The notes below the pieces were generated by a model that searched no databases, was not told the DNA's origin, and saw nothing but the letters and a program-made list of their open reading frames with translations. A DNA stretch of 64,000 nucleotides from Bacteroidetes bacterium 41-46. Lineage in GTDB: Bacteria > Bacteroidota > Bacteroidia > Bacteroidales > UBA932. Position numbers and translations under genes: made by a program. Location: positions 32,837 through 96,836 of the forward strand of contig MKTA01000008.1 of the NCBI GenBank assembly GCA_001897515.1, in the 5' to 3' direction. This document shows positions 35,298 to 45,900 of this stretch, in pieces; the stretch's first letter is position 1, and every line of letters starts with the position of its first letter.

Positions 35298-36503
35298 ATG
35301 AAAAAAACATTGCTAATCTTATCTGTTGCAGCTCTATTGTTTGGCTGCACCGGAGAGAGTAAGAAAGAGAAAGTTGAGAACTCTTTCTCTGAAATTTTTA
35401 CAAAAGTAAAGGATGAGTTTGCTCCTGATCGCAGGTCAAATACATTTGAGGCTAAGTTAGAGGTGTCAGAAAAGGCAGACACCATTATTCTAAGAGGTTC
35501 AACGACAGTTCCTGAGGCGAGAGAGGCATTGGTTTCAAAATTGACAGAGGCCGGAATCAATGTTCAGGACAGTATGTTTAATCTGCCTCATCCTGCTTTG
35601 GGAGACAAGGTTTTTGGAATAACAAATCAATCTGTAATCAACTTCAGATACTCATCAAGCTATTCTAGTGAGTCAGCAACTCAGACTCTTATGGGTGCTC
35701 CCCTTCAAATTCTAGAGAAGAGAGGAGGCTGGACCAGAGCGATTACACCAGAAGGATATATTGCATGGGTAACCTCAGGAAGTATTGCTTACAAGAATGA
35801 GGCAGAGTTTAATGAGTGGAGAGCTGCAAAAAAGGTTATAGTAACTTCTCACTACACACTTTTCCGTAAAGGTGCCTCAGAAAATTCTGATGTTGTGGCG
35901 GATGGAGTTATGGGAAACATTGTTAAGTATATTGCTGCTGCTGGCCCGTATATTAAAGTTGAACTTCCCGATGGAAGAGAGGCATTTGTTTTGACAGCCC
36001 ACACTGCAGATTTTTCACGTTGGCTCGCCTCCAGAAATCCGACAGCAGAAAACATCCTGACGACTGCAAGACAATTTGTCGGCTTTCCTTATATGTGGGG
36101 AGGCACCTCCGTAAAGGCAATGGATTGCTCAGGTTTTACTAAAACCGTCTTTTTCCTGAATGGAGTAATCCTGGAGAGGGATGCTTCACAACAGGCAAAA
36201 ACAGGTGAGGATGTTGAAATCACAGAGGATTTCGGCAATCTTATGGCGGGTGACCTCCTCTTCTTTGGCTCAAAGGCAACAGAGGAGAGACCTGAGAGAG
36301 TAACTCATGTAGGTATCTATATTGCAAATGGTGAGTTTATCCATGCTGCTACATCTGTAAAATTCAACTCTCTGATTAAAGACTCGGCAAACTATTATGA
36401 AGGATCTAACAGGCTGGTCAGAGTAAGAAGAATGCTCAATATGATTGATAAGGATCCCGACATTGTTTCTGTGGCAAAGCACACCTGGTATGTAGCAGAT
36501 TAA
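35298..36503 (+). CDS. SH3 and NlpC/P60 domain peptidase, lipoprotein
   Basis: A 401-residue lipoprotein (LLFGC lipobox). Two SH3b-like segments lie around residues 105-230 (TLMGAPLQILEKRGGWTRAITPEGYIAWV; SHYTLFRKGASENSDVV). The C-terminal NlpC/P60 domain has catalytic Cys in MDCSGFTKT and His in VTHVGIYIANGEF, with FIHAA near the end. This YkfC-like arrangement cleaves gamma-D-Glu-diamino acid bonds in wall peptides and releases L-Ala-D-Glu, the substrate of the epimerase gene that follows. Confidence 0.93.
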   Translation: MKKTLLILSVAALLFGCTGESKKEKVENSFSEIFTKVKDEFAPDRRSNTFEAKLEVSEKADTIILRGSTTVPEAREALVSKLTEAGINVQDSMFNLPHPALGDKVFGITNQSVINFRYSSSYSSESATQTLMGAPLQILEKRGGWTRAITPEGYIAWVTSGSIAYKNEAEFNEWRAAKKVIVTSHYTLFRKGASENSDVVADGVMGNIVKYIAAAGPYIKVELPDGREAFVLTAHTADFSRWLASRNPTAENILTTARQFVGFPYMWGGTSVKAMDCSGFTKTVFFLNGVILERDASQQAKTGEDVEITEDFGNLMAGDLLFFGSKATEERPERVTHVGIYIANGEFIHAATSVKFNSLIKDSANYYEGSNRLVRVRRMLNMIDKDPDIVSVAKHTWYVAD

Positions 36504-36533
36504 TAATATTAAAGACTGTAAAATTGATCCATA

Positions 36534-37685
36534 ATGACACTTACATCAAGAAGAAATTTTATTAAAAGCGCCGGATTGCTGACTGCCGCCACTGCGCTTA
36601 TCAATCCATTTGACCTTTTTGCACAGACTAGAGCAAAATCAGCTGCCCGTGGAGGGAGCAAAAAGATGGTTCTGACATTCAGGTCATATGATGCTCAAAT
36701 GAGGCATGTATTTACAATAGCAAACTCATCAAGAACAACTACACCTATAGTTCTTACAGAGATTGAGTGGGATGGGGTTGTAGGATACGGAGAGGCAGCC
36801 ATGCCTCCATACCTTGGAGAGACACAGAGCTCTGTTATTGATTTCCTGAAGAAGGTTGATTTGTCAAAATTCAATTCACCTTTTCAGATTCAGGATATTA
36901 TGACATATATTGACTCTATAGCCATCAATAATACAGCAGCCAAGGCTGCTGTTGACATCGCACTGCACGACCTTGTCGGGAAGATAATCGGTCAGCCATG
37001 GTGGAAAATATGGGGTTTTAATCCTGATACAACTCCAAATACTTCATTCACAGTTGGACTGGACACAGAGGAGGTGGTAAAGGAGAAGACGAGAGAGGCA
37101 TCTCCATATAAGGTAATTAAAGTTAAGCTTGGCAGAGATGAGAAGACGGATAAAATGATGGTTAACACAATAAGATCTGTTACAGATACAATTATTTGTG
37201 TTGATGCAAATCAGGGATGGAAGGATAAGCACTATGCTCTTGATATGATCCACTGGCTTAATGAGAGGAATGTAAACATGATTGAGCAGCCAATGCCAAA
37301 ACTCCTGCTTGATGAGTCTGCATGGGTAACAGAGAGGAGTCCTCTGCCAGTAATTGCTGATGAGGCATGCCAAAGGCTTACAGACATCCCTAAGCTGAAA
37401 GGCGCTTATCACGGAGTCAATATTAAGCTCATGAAGTGTACCGGAATGAGAGAGGCCAGAGAGATGATCTCTCTTGCAAAGGCTCTGCACATGAGGCTTA
37501 TGATTGGATGTATGACAGAGACGTCATGCGCAATATCTGCTGCAGCTCAGCTTGCTCCGGAGACTGAATGGGCAGATCTTGACGGAAATCTGCTTATCTC
37601 AAACGACGTTTACAAAGGAATGCTCATTGTTGACGGAAAGATTACCCTTAACGATCTTCCCGGCATCGGTATAACAAAACTATAG
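36534..37685 (+). CDS. L-Ala-D/L-Glu dipeptide epimerase with a Tat-type signal
   Basis: A 383-residue enolase-superfamily member of the muconate lactonising/dipeptide epimerase branch. The barrel residues are VIKVKLGRD (catalytic KxK), metal ligands in VDANQGW, MIEQPMP and ADEACQ, and the opposing lysine in GVNIKLMKCTG. The N-terminus TSRRNFIKSAGLLTAATALINPF has the twin-arginine form, so the protein may be exported; dipeptide epimerases such as YcjG and YkfB are cytoplasmic. With YkfC-like NlpC/P60 and GHL10 genes upstream it forms a wall-peptide salvage unit. Confidence 0.9.
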   Translation: MTLTSRRNFIKSAGLLTAATALINPFDLFAQTRAKSAARGGSKKMVLTFRSYDAQMRHVFTIANSSRTTTPIVLTEIEWDGVVGYGEAAMPPYLGETQSSVIDFLKKVDLSKFNSPFQIQDIMTYIDSIAINNTAAKAAVDIALHDLVGKIIGQPWWKIWGFNPDTTPNTSFTVGLDTEEVVKEKTREASPYKVIKVKLGRDEKTDKMMVNTIRSVTDTIICVDANQGWKDKHYALDMIHWLNERNVNMIEQPMPKLLLDESAWVTERSPLPVIADEACQRLTDIPKLKGAYHGVNIKLMKCTGMREAREMISLAKALHMRLMIGCMTETSCAISAAAQLAPETEWADLDGNLLISNDVYKGMLIVDGKITLNDLPGIGITKL

Positions 37686-37700
37686 TTTGAAATATTTTGC

Positions 37701-37708
37701 TACCTTTG
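37701..37708 (+). promoter_or_regulatory. -7 box of the small 90-residue gene
   Basis: TACCTTTG, followed by GCGC, 19 bases before the start codon at 37727. Confidence 0.45.
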
Positions 37709-37726
37709 CGCAAATAATTACAATTT

Positions 37727-37999
37727 ATGGCAAGTTTAAGAACAATTAAAAAGGATATTGACTTTCTGGTGAGCGAGGTTATCTCTGATTGCTGGGTTTT
37801 TATGTATATCAATCCTGACCAAAAGGCAGAAGAGGCGGTAGCGATAATTAACGACGCCGTTACTTTGAGAAATGAGCTCTTTGAAAGAGTAAACATACGT
37901 CAGAAGGAGAATGCTAAAAAGCACTTTAAATCAATCAACCAGGATCTTTTAAAGGGTGTTGATGCACTATTTATAAGGATTAGTAATCTTACCAAGTAA
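37727..37999 (+). CDS. Small conserved-looking protein, unknown function
   Basis: A 90-residue soluble protein (MASLRTIKKDIDFLVSEVISDCW...). It is all-helical with alternating charged and hydrophobic residues and no signal peptide. I recognise similar short proteins in Bacteroidota, but no named family. It has its own -7 box and a strong terminator, which supports a real gene. Its neighbours are not obviously related, so no function is proposed. Confidence 0.75.
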   Translation: MASLRTIKKDIDFLVSEVISDCWVFMYINPDQKAEEAVAIINDAVTLRNELFERVNIRQKENAKKHFKSINQDLLKGVDALFIRISNLTK

Positions 38000-38028
38000 T
38001 AGCCAATTTCTTAACCAAAACTTCAGCT

Positions 38029-38064
38029 AAGGGGCGATACTGTGAGGGTTTCGCCCCTTTTTTT
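38029..38064 (+). terminator. Terminator of the 90-residue gene
   Basis: AAGGGGCGA (38029-38037) and TCGCCCCTT (38051-38059) form a 9-base-pair stem followed by TTTTT. It lies between convergent genes. Confidence 0.85.
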
Positions 38065-38725
38065 ACTCCCAGATAAATGAGACTTGAGGCCTCTCTTTTC
38101 GCAGTAATCTGTTAAATTCCCGCTCCTTTCCATCACATAATGAGTTAAGGAGCAGATGAAACTGAGGGCCGTGATCTCTATGCTTCAAATGGCAAAGTTC
38201 GTGAATGATTATGAAGTCTGCCAACTCTGCAGAGAGTCTCATTAAATGGATATTCAGACTTATATTGCCAGATCTGGAGCAGCTACCCCAATTACTGCGG
38301 TTGTTCCTGACAGTAATCTTGCCGGGATTAAATCCCAGTCTTTGAGCAATATCCGCAGTTCTGTCAGGCAGATATTTTTTTGCCTCCTTTTTTAGAGCTT
38401 GAATGATAGTCGCATCCAGACCAAGTTTCTGGAATTCACTTTCACTATAGAAGATGATCTCTCCTGCTATTAATTTAATACCTCTTCCCGGGCCTAGCCT
38501 GACTGACTCCTCTGCTCTTTTTTTCTCTTGCTTTCTCTGCATCTGAAGTATCCACTCCTCTTTATCCTCAATAAATTTCTGAGCTCTCGTCATACTTAAT
38601 ATCCAGGGTACAGAGATTGAAATCCCATTTACAGGATGAACGGAGAGTTTAATGTGCCTGGACAATCGGCCTCTTCTGACAGTAATCTCTCCAAGCCTGG
38701 GATGCAGATATCTCTTTACTGTCAT
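38063..38725 (-). CDS. YgjP-family zinc metallopeptidase-like protein
   Basis: A 220-residue protein of the YgjP/DUF45 family with the zinc motif HELCHLKHRDHG (HExxH plus a later His) and the family's preceding NRSNWGSCSRSGNISLN segment. This W-G-S-C block is typical. It has no signal peptide. The substrate is not established. The start overlaps the moeA stop by ATGA, so they are one operon. Confidence 0.9.
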   Translation of the reverse strand: MTVKRYLHPRLGEITVRRGRLSRHIKLSVHPVNGISISVPWILSMTRAQKFIEDKEEWILQMQRKQEKKRAEESVRLGPGRGIKLIAGEIIFYSESEFQKLGLDATIIQALKKEAKKYLPDRTADIAQRLGFNPGKITVRNNRSNWGSCSRSGNISLNIHLMRLSAELADFIIIHELCHLKHRDHGPQFHLLLNSLCDGKEREFNRLLRKERPQVSFIWE

Positions 38726-39915
38726 CTCAATAATATAACGCCGACAGGTGAGCCTGCCGCTAATTGACTTATCCCTATTGGTATAACAGCGACAGCATTT
38801 GCTCTTCCCATCGCCAGAATATGGGCGGAACCGTTATAGCTCAGCGGTTCAAATACTCCGTTCTCTTTAACAACTCCCGGAATCAGTGCCTCTCTAGAGT
38901 TGTTTTTTCTCACATACTCTTGAGCCAATGGAAGTTGAATACGGGCCACCGGATCCTCTGCCCCGGATGACGATGCAATCCAACTCTTTACAAGTATTTC
39001 AAACTGCAGATATGATGATACAGGATTGCCGGGCAGAGCAAAGACAACCTTTGCAACGGAACCAGTTTCATCTCTCAATATTGCAAAGGTACTTGGTTTG
39101 CCTGGCTGAACGGCTACTCTGTCAAAAAGAATGTCAAATCCAAGAATTGTCAAAGACTGGGGTACATAGTCAAAATCTCCCATTGATACACCACCCGTCA
39201 AAATAAGTGCATCGCACTTCTCAATTCCATCTCTGATTATTTGAATGGTTGTTTCAGGATTGTCTTTAATTATTCCCAGATATGCAGCGTCAGTACCCGC
39301 CATTATTGCCTGCGAATAAAGTTGCCATCCATTTGAGTTTCTTATCTGAACTGTTGTCGGACTCTCTCCGGGTTCTACAATCTCATCCCCTGTAGAGAGT
39401 ATCCCCACCTTTAAAGCCTTCTTTACCAATGGTTCTACTACTCCCATTGAGGCCATAACAGCAATATGCGCCGAGTTAATAAGAACCCCCGTAGATATAG
39501 CTACCTCTCCCATTCTTATATCTTCCCCTTTTTTGCAGATATTGTCTTTAACCCCCCTTCCCAAATAATGCATTATATCTCCGTCCACAATGCACTCCTC
39601 AACCATTACAACTGCATCCGCACCATAAGGTACCATTGCCCCGGTCATAATTCTGGAACATTCACCTCTGGAGACTGATTTTGCAGGCATATGCCCTGCC
39701 TGGATAGTCTCAATAATCTTTAGTTGATCAGACAGGTCCTCTGTCCTGCAGGCAAATCCATCCACAGCAGATTTATTGAAGGGAGGAGTATCTCTGTCGG
39801 CTTTTATCTCCTCTGCCAGATATCGGCCTGCCGACAGGTGCAGCGGAGTTCTTTCACAGCCGGGGTCAATGAAATTACTCCGGACAATTTGTATTGCTTC
39901 TGAAAATTCTATCAT
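38722..39915 (-). CDS. moeA: Molybdopterin molybdotransferase MoeA
   Basis: A 397-residue enzyme that inserts molybdate (or tungstate) into adenylated pterin. The N-terminal domain (LPLHLSAGRYLAEEI-type opening, DRDTPPFNKSAVDGFA, RIMTGAMVPYGADAVV) and the MogA-like domain (GILSTGDEIVEPG, LTGGVSMGDFDYV, ALPGNPVS) are complete. It is the only clear Mo/W cofactor maturation gene in the window besides the ThiF/ThiS pair near AOR, so it may serve AOR here. Confidence 0.95.
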   Translation of the reverse strand: MIEFSEAIQIVRSNFIDPGCERTPLHLSAGRYLAEEIKADRDTPPFNKSAVDGFACRTEDLSDQLKIIETIQAGHMPAKSVSRGECSRIMTGAMVPYGADAVVMVEECIVDGDIMHYLGRGVKDNICKKGEDIRMGEVAISTGVLINSAHIAVMASMGVVEPLVKKALKVGILSTGDEIVEPGESPTTVQIRNSNGWQLYSQAIMAGTDAAYLGIIKDNPETTIQIIRDGIEKCDALILTGGVSMGDFDYVPQSLTILGFDILFDRVAVQPGKPSTFAILRDETGSVAKVVFALPGNPVSSYLQFEILVKSWIASSSGAEDPVARIQLPLAQEYVRKNNSREALIPGVVKENGVFEPLSYNGSAHILAMGRANAVAVIPIGISQLAAGSPVGVILLR

Positions 39916-39952
39916 TTTTATGACTGTTGTGAATCACAAAATTACGAAAATA

Positions 39953-39983
39953 GTTGCCCTTTGAGAAAATATGTTTAACTTTG
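39953..39983 (+). promoter_or_regulatory. Promoter of rpsO
   Basis: GTTG (39953-39956) and TAACTTTG (39976-39983) are 19 bases apart. The -7 box continues as CAGCCCA, the start-region sequence shared with rpsF and the 16S promoter. Confidence 0.7.
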
Positions 39984-40025
39984 CAGCCCAATTTTGGATA
40001 AACAAATTATATCAATTGCTTAAAA

Positions 40026-40301
40026 ATGGCGAACTATTTAACATCGGACAAAAAGCAAGAGATTTTCGGACAATACGGAAAGTCTAATGCAGATACCGGT
40101 TCTCCTGAGAGCCAGGTAGCTTTATTTTCCTACCGTATCGCTCACCTTACCAATCACCTGAAGCAAAACAAGAAGGACTATTCAACACAACGCTCCCTTC
40201 TTAAGCTGGTTGGAAAGAGACGCCGTCTTCTTGATTACCTGAAGGCGACTGACATTGAGAGATACAGAAGCATACTGAAGGCACTTAACCTTCGTAAATA
40301 A
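40026..40301 (+). CDS. rpsO: 30S ribosomal protein S15
   Basis: A 91-residue protein with the S15 signature (GSPESQVALFSYRIAHLTNHLKQNKKDYSTQRSLLKLVGKRRRLLDYLK). S15 binds the central 16S domain. It is followed by a terminator and then by pnp, the order seen in many bacteria. Confidence 0.98.
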   Translation: MANYLTSDKKQEIFGQYGKSNADTGSPESQVALFSYRIAHLTNHLKQNKKDYSTQRSLLKLVGKRRRLLDYLKATDIERYRSILKALNLRK

Positions 40302-40318
40302 AAATAAAGCAAAAATTT

Positions 40319-40350
40319 TTAAGGGTGTCCTCGGGCACCCTTTTGTTTGT
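40319..40350 (+). terminator. Terminator between rpsO and pnp
   Basis: AAGGGTG (40321-40327) and CACCCTT (40336-40342) with a GC-rich inner loop, followed by TTGTTTG. It may be leaky, as no -7 box is evident between it and pnp. Confidence 0.75.
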
Positions 40351-40389
40351 ATATTTGTTGAACCATATTTGTGCATGTTGTCTCCTAAA

Positions 40390-40466
40390 GCAGCCCGGGG
40401 CTACATGCGCAGCTGTATAAGTAATAATGGACCCTCACAGGGAGGGCCGGGCTGCAATGATTTTTT
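40390..40466 (+). promoter_or_regulatory. Structured leader of pnp
   Basis: GCAGCCCGG (40390-40398) pairs with CCGGGCTGC (40447-40455). Inside lies a second hairpin, CCCTC/GAGGG (40432-40436 with 40442-40446), stacked against the outer stem. The stem is followed by AATGA and six T residues that run directly into the ATG at 40467. This structure could hide the start site or act as an attenuator. In E. coli the pnp leader is a hairpin cut by RNase III and autoregulated by PNPase; a similar role here is inference. Confidence 0.65.
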
Positions 40467-42677
40467 ATGAATATTATTAAGAAAACCATCCAGTTGAGCG
40501 ATGGAAGAGAGATTGAAATTGAAACCGGTAAACTTGCAAAGCAGGCAGACGGGTCAGTTGTCGTAAAAATGGGCAAAACAATGTTGCTTGCTACTGTAAC
40601 CTGCGCAAAAGATGCTAAGGAGGATGTAGATTTCATGCCATTGTCGGTAGAGTACAAGGAAAAATATGCCTCTGCGGGAAGATATCCGGGCGGTTTCCTC
40701 AAGAGAGAGGGGCGTCCCAATGATTCTGAAATTCTGGTGTCCAGGCTTATTGACCGTGCTTTGAGGCCATTATTCCCTGAGGATTTCCATGCAGAAGTTT
40801 TTGTAACAGTTAATCTTATATCTGCAGAAAAGGATATTATGCCGGATGCACTTGCCGGGTTGGCTGCATCAGCAGCATTGGCCGTGAGCGACATACCATT
40901 TAACGGACCTATTTCAGAGGTTAGAGTTGCAAGAATTGACGGCAAGTTTGCAATCAATCCATCTTTTACTGAGCTCAAGACAGCGGATATTGACATAATG
41001 GTTGCTGCCACACTGGACAATATAATGATGGTTGAGGGTGAAATGAAAGAGGTTGCTGAGGCAGATATGCTTGAGGCTATCAAATTCGCCCACGAAGAGA
41101 TTAAGAAGCAGTGTTCAGCTCAGATTGAGCTTATGAAGGAGGCAGGTAAGGAGCAGAAGAGGGCTTATTGCCACGAAACTCAGGATGAGGAGCTTCGTAA
41201 GGCTGTTTGGGACTATTGTTACGATAAGTGCTATAAAATAGCAACAACTCCAAGTGCAAAGCAGGAGAGGACAGATGCTTTTGAGGCACTTAAAGCTGAA
41301 TTTATAGCCACACTTTCAGTTGAGGATTCAGACGCCAAGAAAGCTATGATAAGCAGATATTATCATGATGTTGAAAAGGAGGCGATGAGAAATATGATCC
41401 TTAATGAGGGTGTCAGGCTTGACGGCAGAGGAACAAAAGATATAAGACCTATTTGGTGCGAAATTGACTACCTTCCGGCAACCCATGGGTCAGCAATCTT
41501 CACAAGAGGAGAGACTCAATCTCTTACTACAGTTACGCTTGGTACCAGACTTGATATGAAGGCTGTTGACGAAGTACTTGTAGAGGGCTCTGAGCAATTT
41601 GTGCTTCACTATAATTTCCCTCCATTTTCAACCGGAGATGCCAAACCATACAGAGGAACCGGAAGAAGGGAGATAGGTCATGGAAATTTGGCACTCAGAG
41701 CTTTGAAATATGTAGTTCCTGTAGGAGATGAGAATCCGTATGCGGTTAGGGTTGTGTCGGATATTCTGGAGTCCAACGGCTCATCTTCAATGGCAACTGT
41801 ATGTGCAGGAACGCTTGCGCTAATGGATGCCGGGATAAAGATTAAAAAGCCTGTTTCCGGAATTGCAATGGGTCTTATCTCTGATTCAAAAACAGGCAGA
41901 TTCGCAGTCCTTTCTGATATCCTTGGTGATGAAGACCACCTTGGCGATATGGACTTTAAAGTTACCGGAACAAAAGAGGGGATTACAGCAACTCAAATGG
42001 ATATTAAGGTTGACGGGCTCTCATACGAGATTCTTGAGCAGGCACTAGAGCAGGCACGTCAGGGAAGACTCCATATAATGGGTGAGATGATGAAAACAAT
42101 AAGCGAGCCAAGAGAGGAGCTTAAGCCTCATGTTCCAAGAATTGTTCAGATAGTTATCCCGGGAGACTTTATAGGTGCTGTTATAGGAACAGGCGGAAAA
42201 GTAATACAGGAGATACAGAAAACAACCGGTACTACAATTACGATAACTGAACAAGACGGAACAGGTATCGTGGATATCTTTGGTGACAATCAGGAGTCAA
42301 TGGAAAAGGCCCTTAACTGGATTAAAGGGATTACAACTGTTCCGGAAGCAGGTGAGATATACACAGGCAAAGTAGTCTCTATCCTTGAATTTGGAGCCTT
42401 TGTGCAAATTCTTCCGGGTAAGGAGGGGCTCCTCCATATATCTGAACTTGATTGGAAGAAGGTTGAGAAGGTAGAGGATGTTCTGAATATCGGAGACACT
42501 GTAGAGGTTAAACTTCTGGAGATGGACCCAAAGAACGGAAAGATGAGACTCTCAAGAAAGGCTCTTCTGGAAAAGCCTGAAGGGTATGTTGAGCCGGAGC
42601 GCAAACCACGTCCTGAAGGCGGAAGACCACAAAGACCACAGGGTAGACCCGGTGATAAAAAGCCGTTTAGAAGATAG
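40467..42677 (+). CDS. pnp: Polynucleotide phosphorylase
   Basis: A 736-residue 3'-5' exoribonuclease. It has two RNase PH domains (about 1-230 and 310-545, e.g. [27 protein letters not shown] first core and [14 protein letters not shown] second core) joined by a helical domain, then KH ([21 protein letters not shown], residues about 560-620) and S1 ([30 protein letters not shown], about 630-700) RNA-binding domains and a basic tail ([13 protein letters not shown]). Length is normal. It follows rpsO and has a structured leader and its own terminator. Confidence 0.98.
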   Translation: MNIIKKTIQLSDGREIEIETGKLAKQADGSVVVKMGKTMLLATVTCAKDAKEDVDFMPLSVEYKEKYASAGRYPGGFLKREGRPNDSEILVSRLIDRALRPLFPEDFHAEVFVTVNLISAEKDIMPDALAGLAASAALAVSDIPFNGPISEVRVARIDGKFAINPSFTELKTADIDIMVAATLDNIMMVEGEMKEVAEADMLEAIKFAHEEIKKQCSAQIELMKEAGKEQKRAYCHETQDEELRKAVWDYCYDKCYKIATTPSAKQERTDAFEALKAEFIATLSVEDSDAKKAMISRYYHDVEKEAMRNMILNEGVRLDGRGTKDIRPIWCEIDYLPATHGSAIFTRGETQSLTTVTLGTRLDMKAVDEVLVEGSEQFVLHYNFPPFSTGDAKPYRGTGRREIGHGNLALRALKYVVPVGDENPYAVRVVSDILESNGSSSMATVCAGTLALMDAGIKIKKPVSGIAMGLISDSKTGRFAVLSDILGDEDHLGDMDFKVTGTKEGITATQMDIKVDGLSYEILEQALEQARQGRLHIMGEMMKTISEPREELKPHVPRIVQIVIPGDFIGAVIGTGGKVIQEIQKTTGTTITITEQDGTGIVDIFGDNQESMEKALNWIKGITTVPEAGEIYTGKVVSILEFGAFVQILPGKEGLLHISELDWKKVEKVEDVLNIGDTVEVKLLEMDPKNGKMRLSRKALLEKPEGYVEPERKPRPEGGRPQRPQGRPGDKKPFRR

Positions 42678-42699
42678 GTAATCTTACATTTTTCTCTTT

Positions 42700-42730
42700 G
42701 AGCCGTATATTTATATGCGGCTCTTTTTTT
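42700..42730 (+). terminator. Terminator after pnp
   Basis: GAGCCGTATA and TATGCGGCTC (10-base stem with one mismatch or wobble, loop TTTA) followed by TTTTTTT. Confidence 0.9.
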
Positions 42731-42967
42731 GCGCTAAAAACGCAATATATTGATAGAAAAACATACAAAGATTAGAGAAAATGATAGGAATGAATACAAA
42801 AAACTTTTAAATTGTTATAAAAAACGATAAAAACACAAAAAAAGGGATGCTCAAACAAGCCTGATAACAATATTTAACGGGCAATGCAGAAAAAATTACA
42901 AATTTTTGCATTCGGTTCATTTTTTTTTTAATTTTGAACGAAACCTTAATTCAAATTACTTTAATCT
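42731..42967 (+). promoter_or_regulatory. AT-rich upstream region of the SusC/SusD pair
   Basis: About 237 bases with no gene. It is strongly AT-rich with several A-tracts, and a palindrome-like element AAATTACAAATTTTTG lies near 42890-42907 that may contain the promoter. No clear operator, anti-sigma or sigma gene lies beside it, so I cannot say how the pair is regulated. Confidence 0.35.
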
Positions 42968-45900
42968 ATGAAGAAATCGATCTTGATTGTCTTGTCGGTA
43001 TTACTAGTTAATATCGGTTGGGCCCAGATGAGAGTGACCGGAACGGTTACCTCATCAGATGACGGTTCTCCGGTTCCATATGCAACCATCCTTGTAAAGG
43101 GTGTTAGAGGAGCTGGTGCCAACACAGATCTGGATGGCAAGTACACGCTTACTAATGTGCCGGCAGATGCAGTGCTCGTTTTCAGTTATATCGGATATCG
43201 CACCCAGGAGGTGCCAATAGCGGGAAGAGCAGTTGTAAATGTTGTTCTTAGCCCGGATGCCCTTGCACTGGACGAAGTTATGGTAGTGGCATACGGTACT
43301 GCAACAAAGGGTACCTTTACAGGTGCTGCCAGTGTTGTAAAAAGCGATGCGATAAGAGATGTTCCAACACTCTCTTTTGAAAATGCAATGAACGGCAAGG
43401 TTGCCGGTATGCAGATTACTACTACATCCGGACAGGCCGGAGCAACTTCATCTATACGTGTTAGAGGTATAGGTTCAATGAACGCCTCAAATGAGCCTCT
43501 TTATGTTGTAGATGGAGTTCCTGTAGTTTCAGGAAACGTTACTCAGATGGGTATTTATACCACTAATAACGTAATGAGTACAATTAACCCTTCAGACATT
43601 GAGTCAGTTACAGTTTTGAAGGATGCTGCAGCATCTGCACTCTACGGTTCAAGAGCTGCTAATGGCGTTATTGTTATTACCACCAAAAGGGGTAAACTGG
43701 GTAAAACAACGGTTAATTTTAAGGCTTCTGTTGGTATTACACCAAGTTTTGCAACTGATAACTTTGAAGCAGCAACTACAGAGCAGCAGGTTGAAATGTA
43801 TTATGAAAACTTCTGGAATGCGGATGTTTACTATCGTGGCAGAACAGAGGCAGTTGCGAGCACAAATGCTTTAAAGCAGCTCAACAACAGATTTAACAAG
43901 CACGGATATGTGTTCTCTGCGCCTGATAACACAGTTAACTCTCTTACTATTACAGGCGACCGTGCCGGTCAGTATTTTAACTGGGATGATGTACTATTCC
44001 GTACAGCAGTATATCATTCTTACGACCTGTCAGTAAGTGGTGCTACAGACGCGTCAAATTACTACTCATCACTCTCCTACACAAAAAATCTTGGAAGAAG
44101 TGTTATAAATGAGTACGATCGTATTACAGGAAGAGTAAACCTAACCCAGAAGGTTGGTAAGTTCGTTGAGTTTGCAACCAATATTAATATTGCAAGAAGC
44201 AATATGGAGGGGTTCAACGATACAAGGGCAACAGGAAGCAACTACTTCATGCAGTCAAGAAACCTGTTGTGGGGTCTCTACTGGCCAACTGACTATAAGA
44301 CCGGAGCTCCTTGGACCGCCAGATATGGAAGTTATGCATACAACCCTATTTACTATAATAATGAATGGGAGAATAACTCACGAACACTTCGTATATCTGC
44401 AAATGAGAGCGTAACCGTTAAGATCCTTCCTGAACTCCAGTTGAAATCAATTTTCTCTTATGATAATACTCAAACGCAGGATCATATCTATTATAGCAAA
44501 CTACACTTCTCAGGTTCATCTGTGGGTGGATCGGTTTCTGAGATGGTAACCAATATTAATAAGTGGGTGTCATCCACAACACTTAACTATAACAAGGAAT
44601 TTGCAAAAAGACACAATGTAGGTGTCCTTGTTGGCTGGGAAGTAGAGGAGAATAAATCTGAGTTTGCAAGAGCAACCGGAACAAATTTACCTACAAGTGC
44701 ACTTCACACTGTAGCAACAGCAGGTAAACTTGATGCAAATGCCTATTTCTGGGGAAATACAATGGTCTCAATGCTCTCAAGAGCGGAATATAACTATGAT
44801 AACAAATATTATATTTCAGGATCATACAGAAGAGACGGTTCATCAAGGTTAAGCCCAAGTGCACGATGGGGTAACTTCTGGTCAGTTGCCGGTTCATGGA
44901 GAATTGACAAGGAGAACTTTATGAAGAATATTGACTTTATAAGCAGCCTTAGACTCAGAGGATCTTATGGAGTTAACGGTACTCTGCCGTCGTCTAACTA
45001 TGGATGGCGTTCTCTTACAACATATGGCGACAAGTATATGGAGCAACCAGGTAGTGGAGTAAGTACTATTGCAGATGCAAATCTTTCTTGGGAAACCAGT
45101 TACACTTCAAACCTTGCATTGGAATTTGGTCTGTTTGATCAGAGACTGACCGGTTCGGTTGAGGTGTTCAACAGGGATTCAAGAAACCTTCTTCAGGATG
45201 TTCCAATTTCAAGGGTTACCGGTTTTGGTTCAACCTTGAAAAACGTTGGGGAGATTAACAATAAAGGTGTTGAGATAGAGCTAAATGGCGACATCATCAA
45301 AACCCAGGATATAGTTTGGAGCGCAGGAATTACTGCATCAGCTATTAAATCAACAGTAACCAAACTATACGGAGGACAGGACATTATTTGGTATGATCCA
45401 ACAGGTGGTGACTCAAGAGCTAAGTTCATCTACAAAGAGGGAGAATCTACCCTTGCACTCTATGGACGCGAGTGGGCCGGAGTTGAGAGAGAAACAGGTA
45501 AAAACCTGTGGTTCCTTAACAATAGTAATACTGCAGATCTTACTGTTGATGGCAGACCAGCAACATATGACTACACTAAAGCTTCTGAAAAGATAATTGG
45601 TAATATTCACCCTAAACTGTTCGGCGGTATAAACACAAGCGTTGAGTGGAAAGGCCTCTCACTTGCTCTGAACTTTACCTACAAACTCGGCGGTCAGACC
45701 TATGATGCGGTAGGTAGAGACGTTACAGATGACGGATACTACTGGGAGAGAATAGTTTCAAGAGATCAGTATGAAAACAGATGGACGCCTCAGAATAAGG
45801 ATGCCAAATATCCAATGCGTATAGCAATTGACCTTGAAGATGTAAACCAGAGAAGTACAAGGCATATGCACAAGGCAGACTATCTGAGACTTAAGAACAT

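Noticed and set aside
40385..41083. A 232-residue Ser/Ala-rich frame on the minus strand overlapping pnp and its leader
   Set aside because: Antisense to conserved pnp coding sequence; the Ser-rich content is a typical shadow effect.
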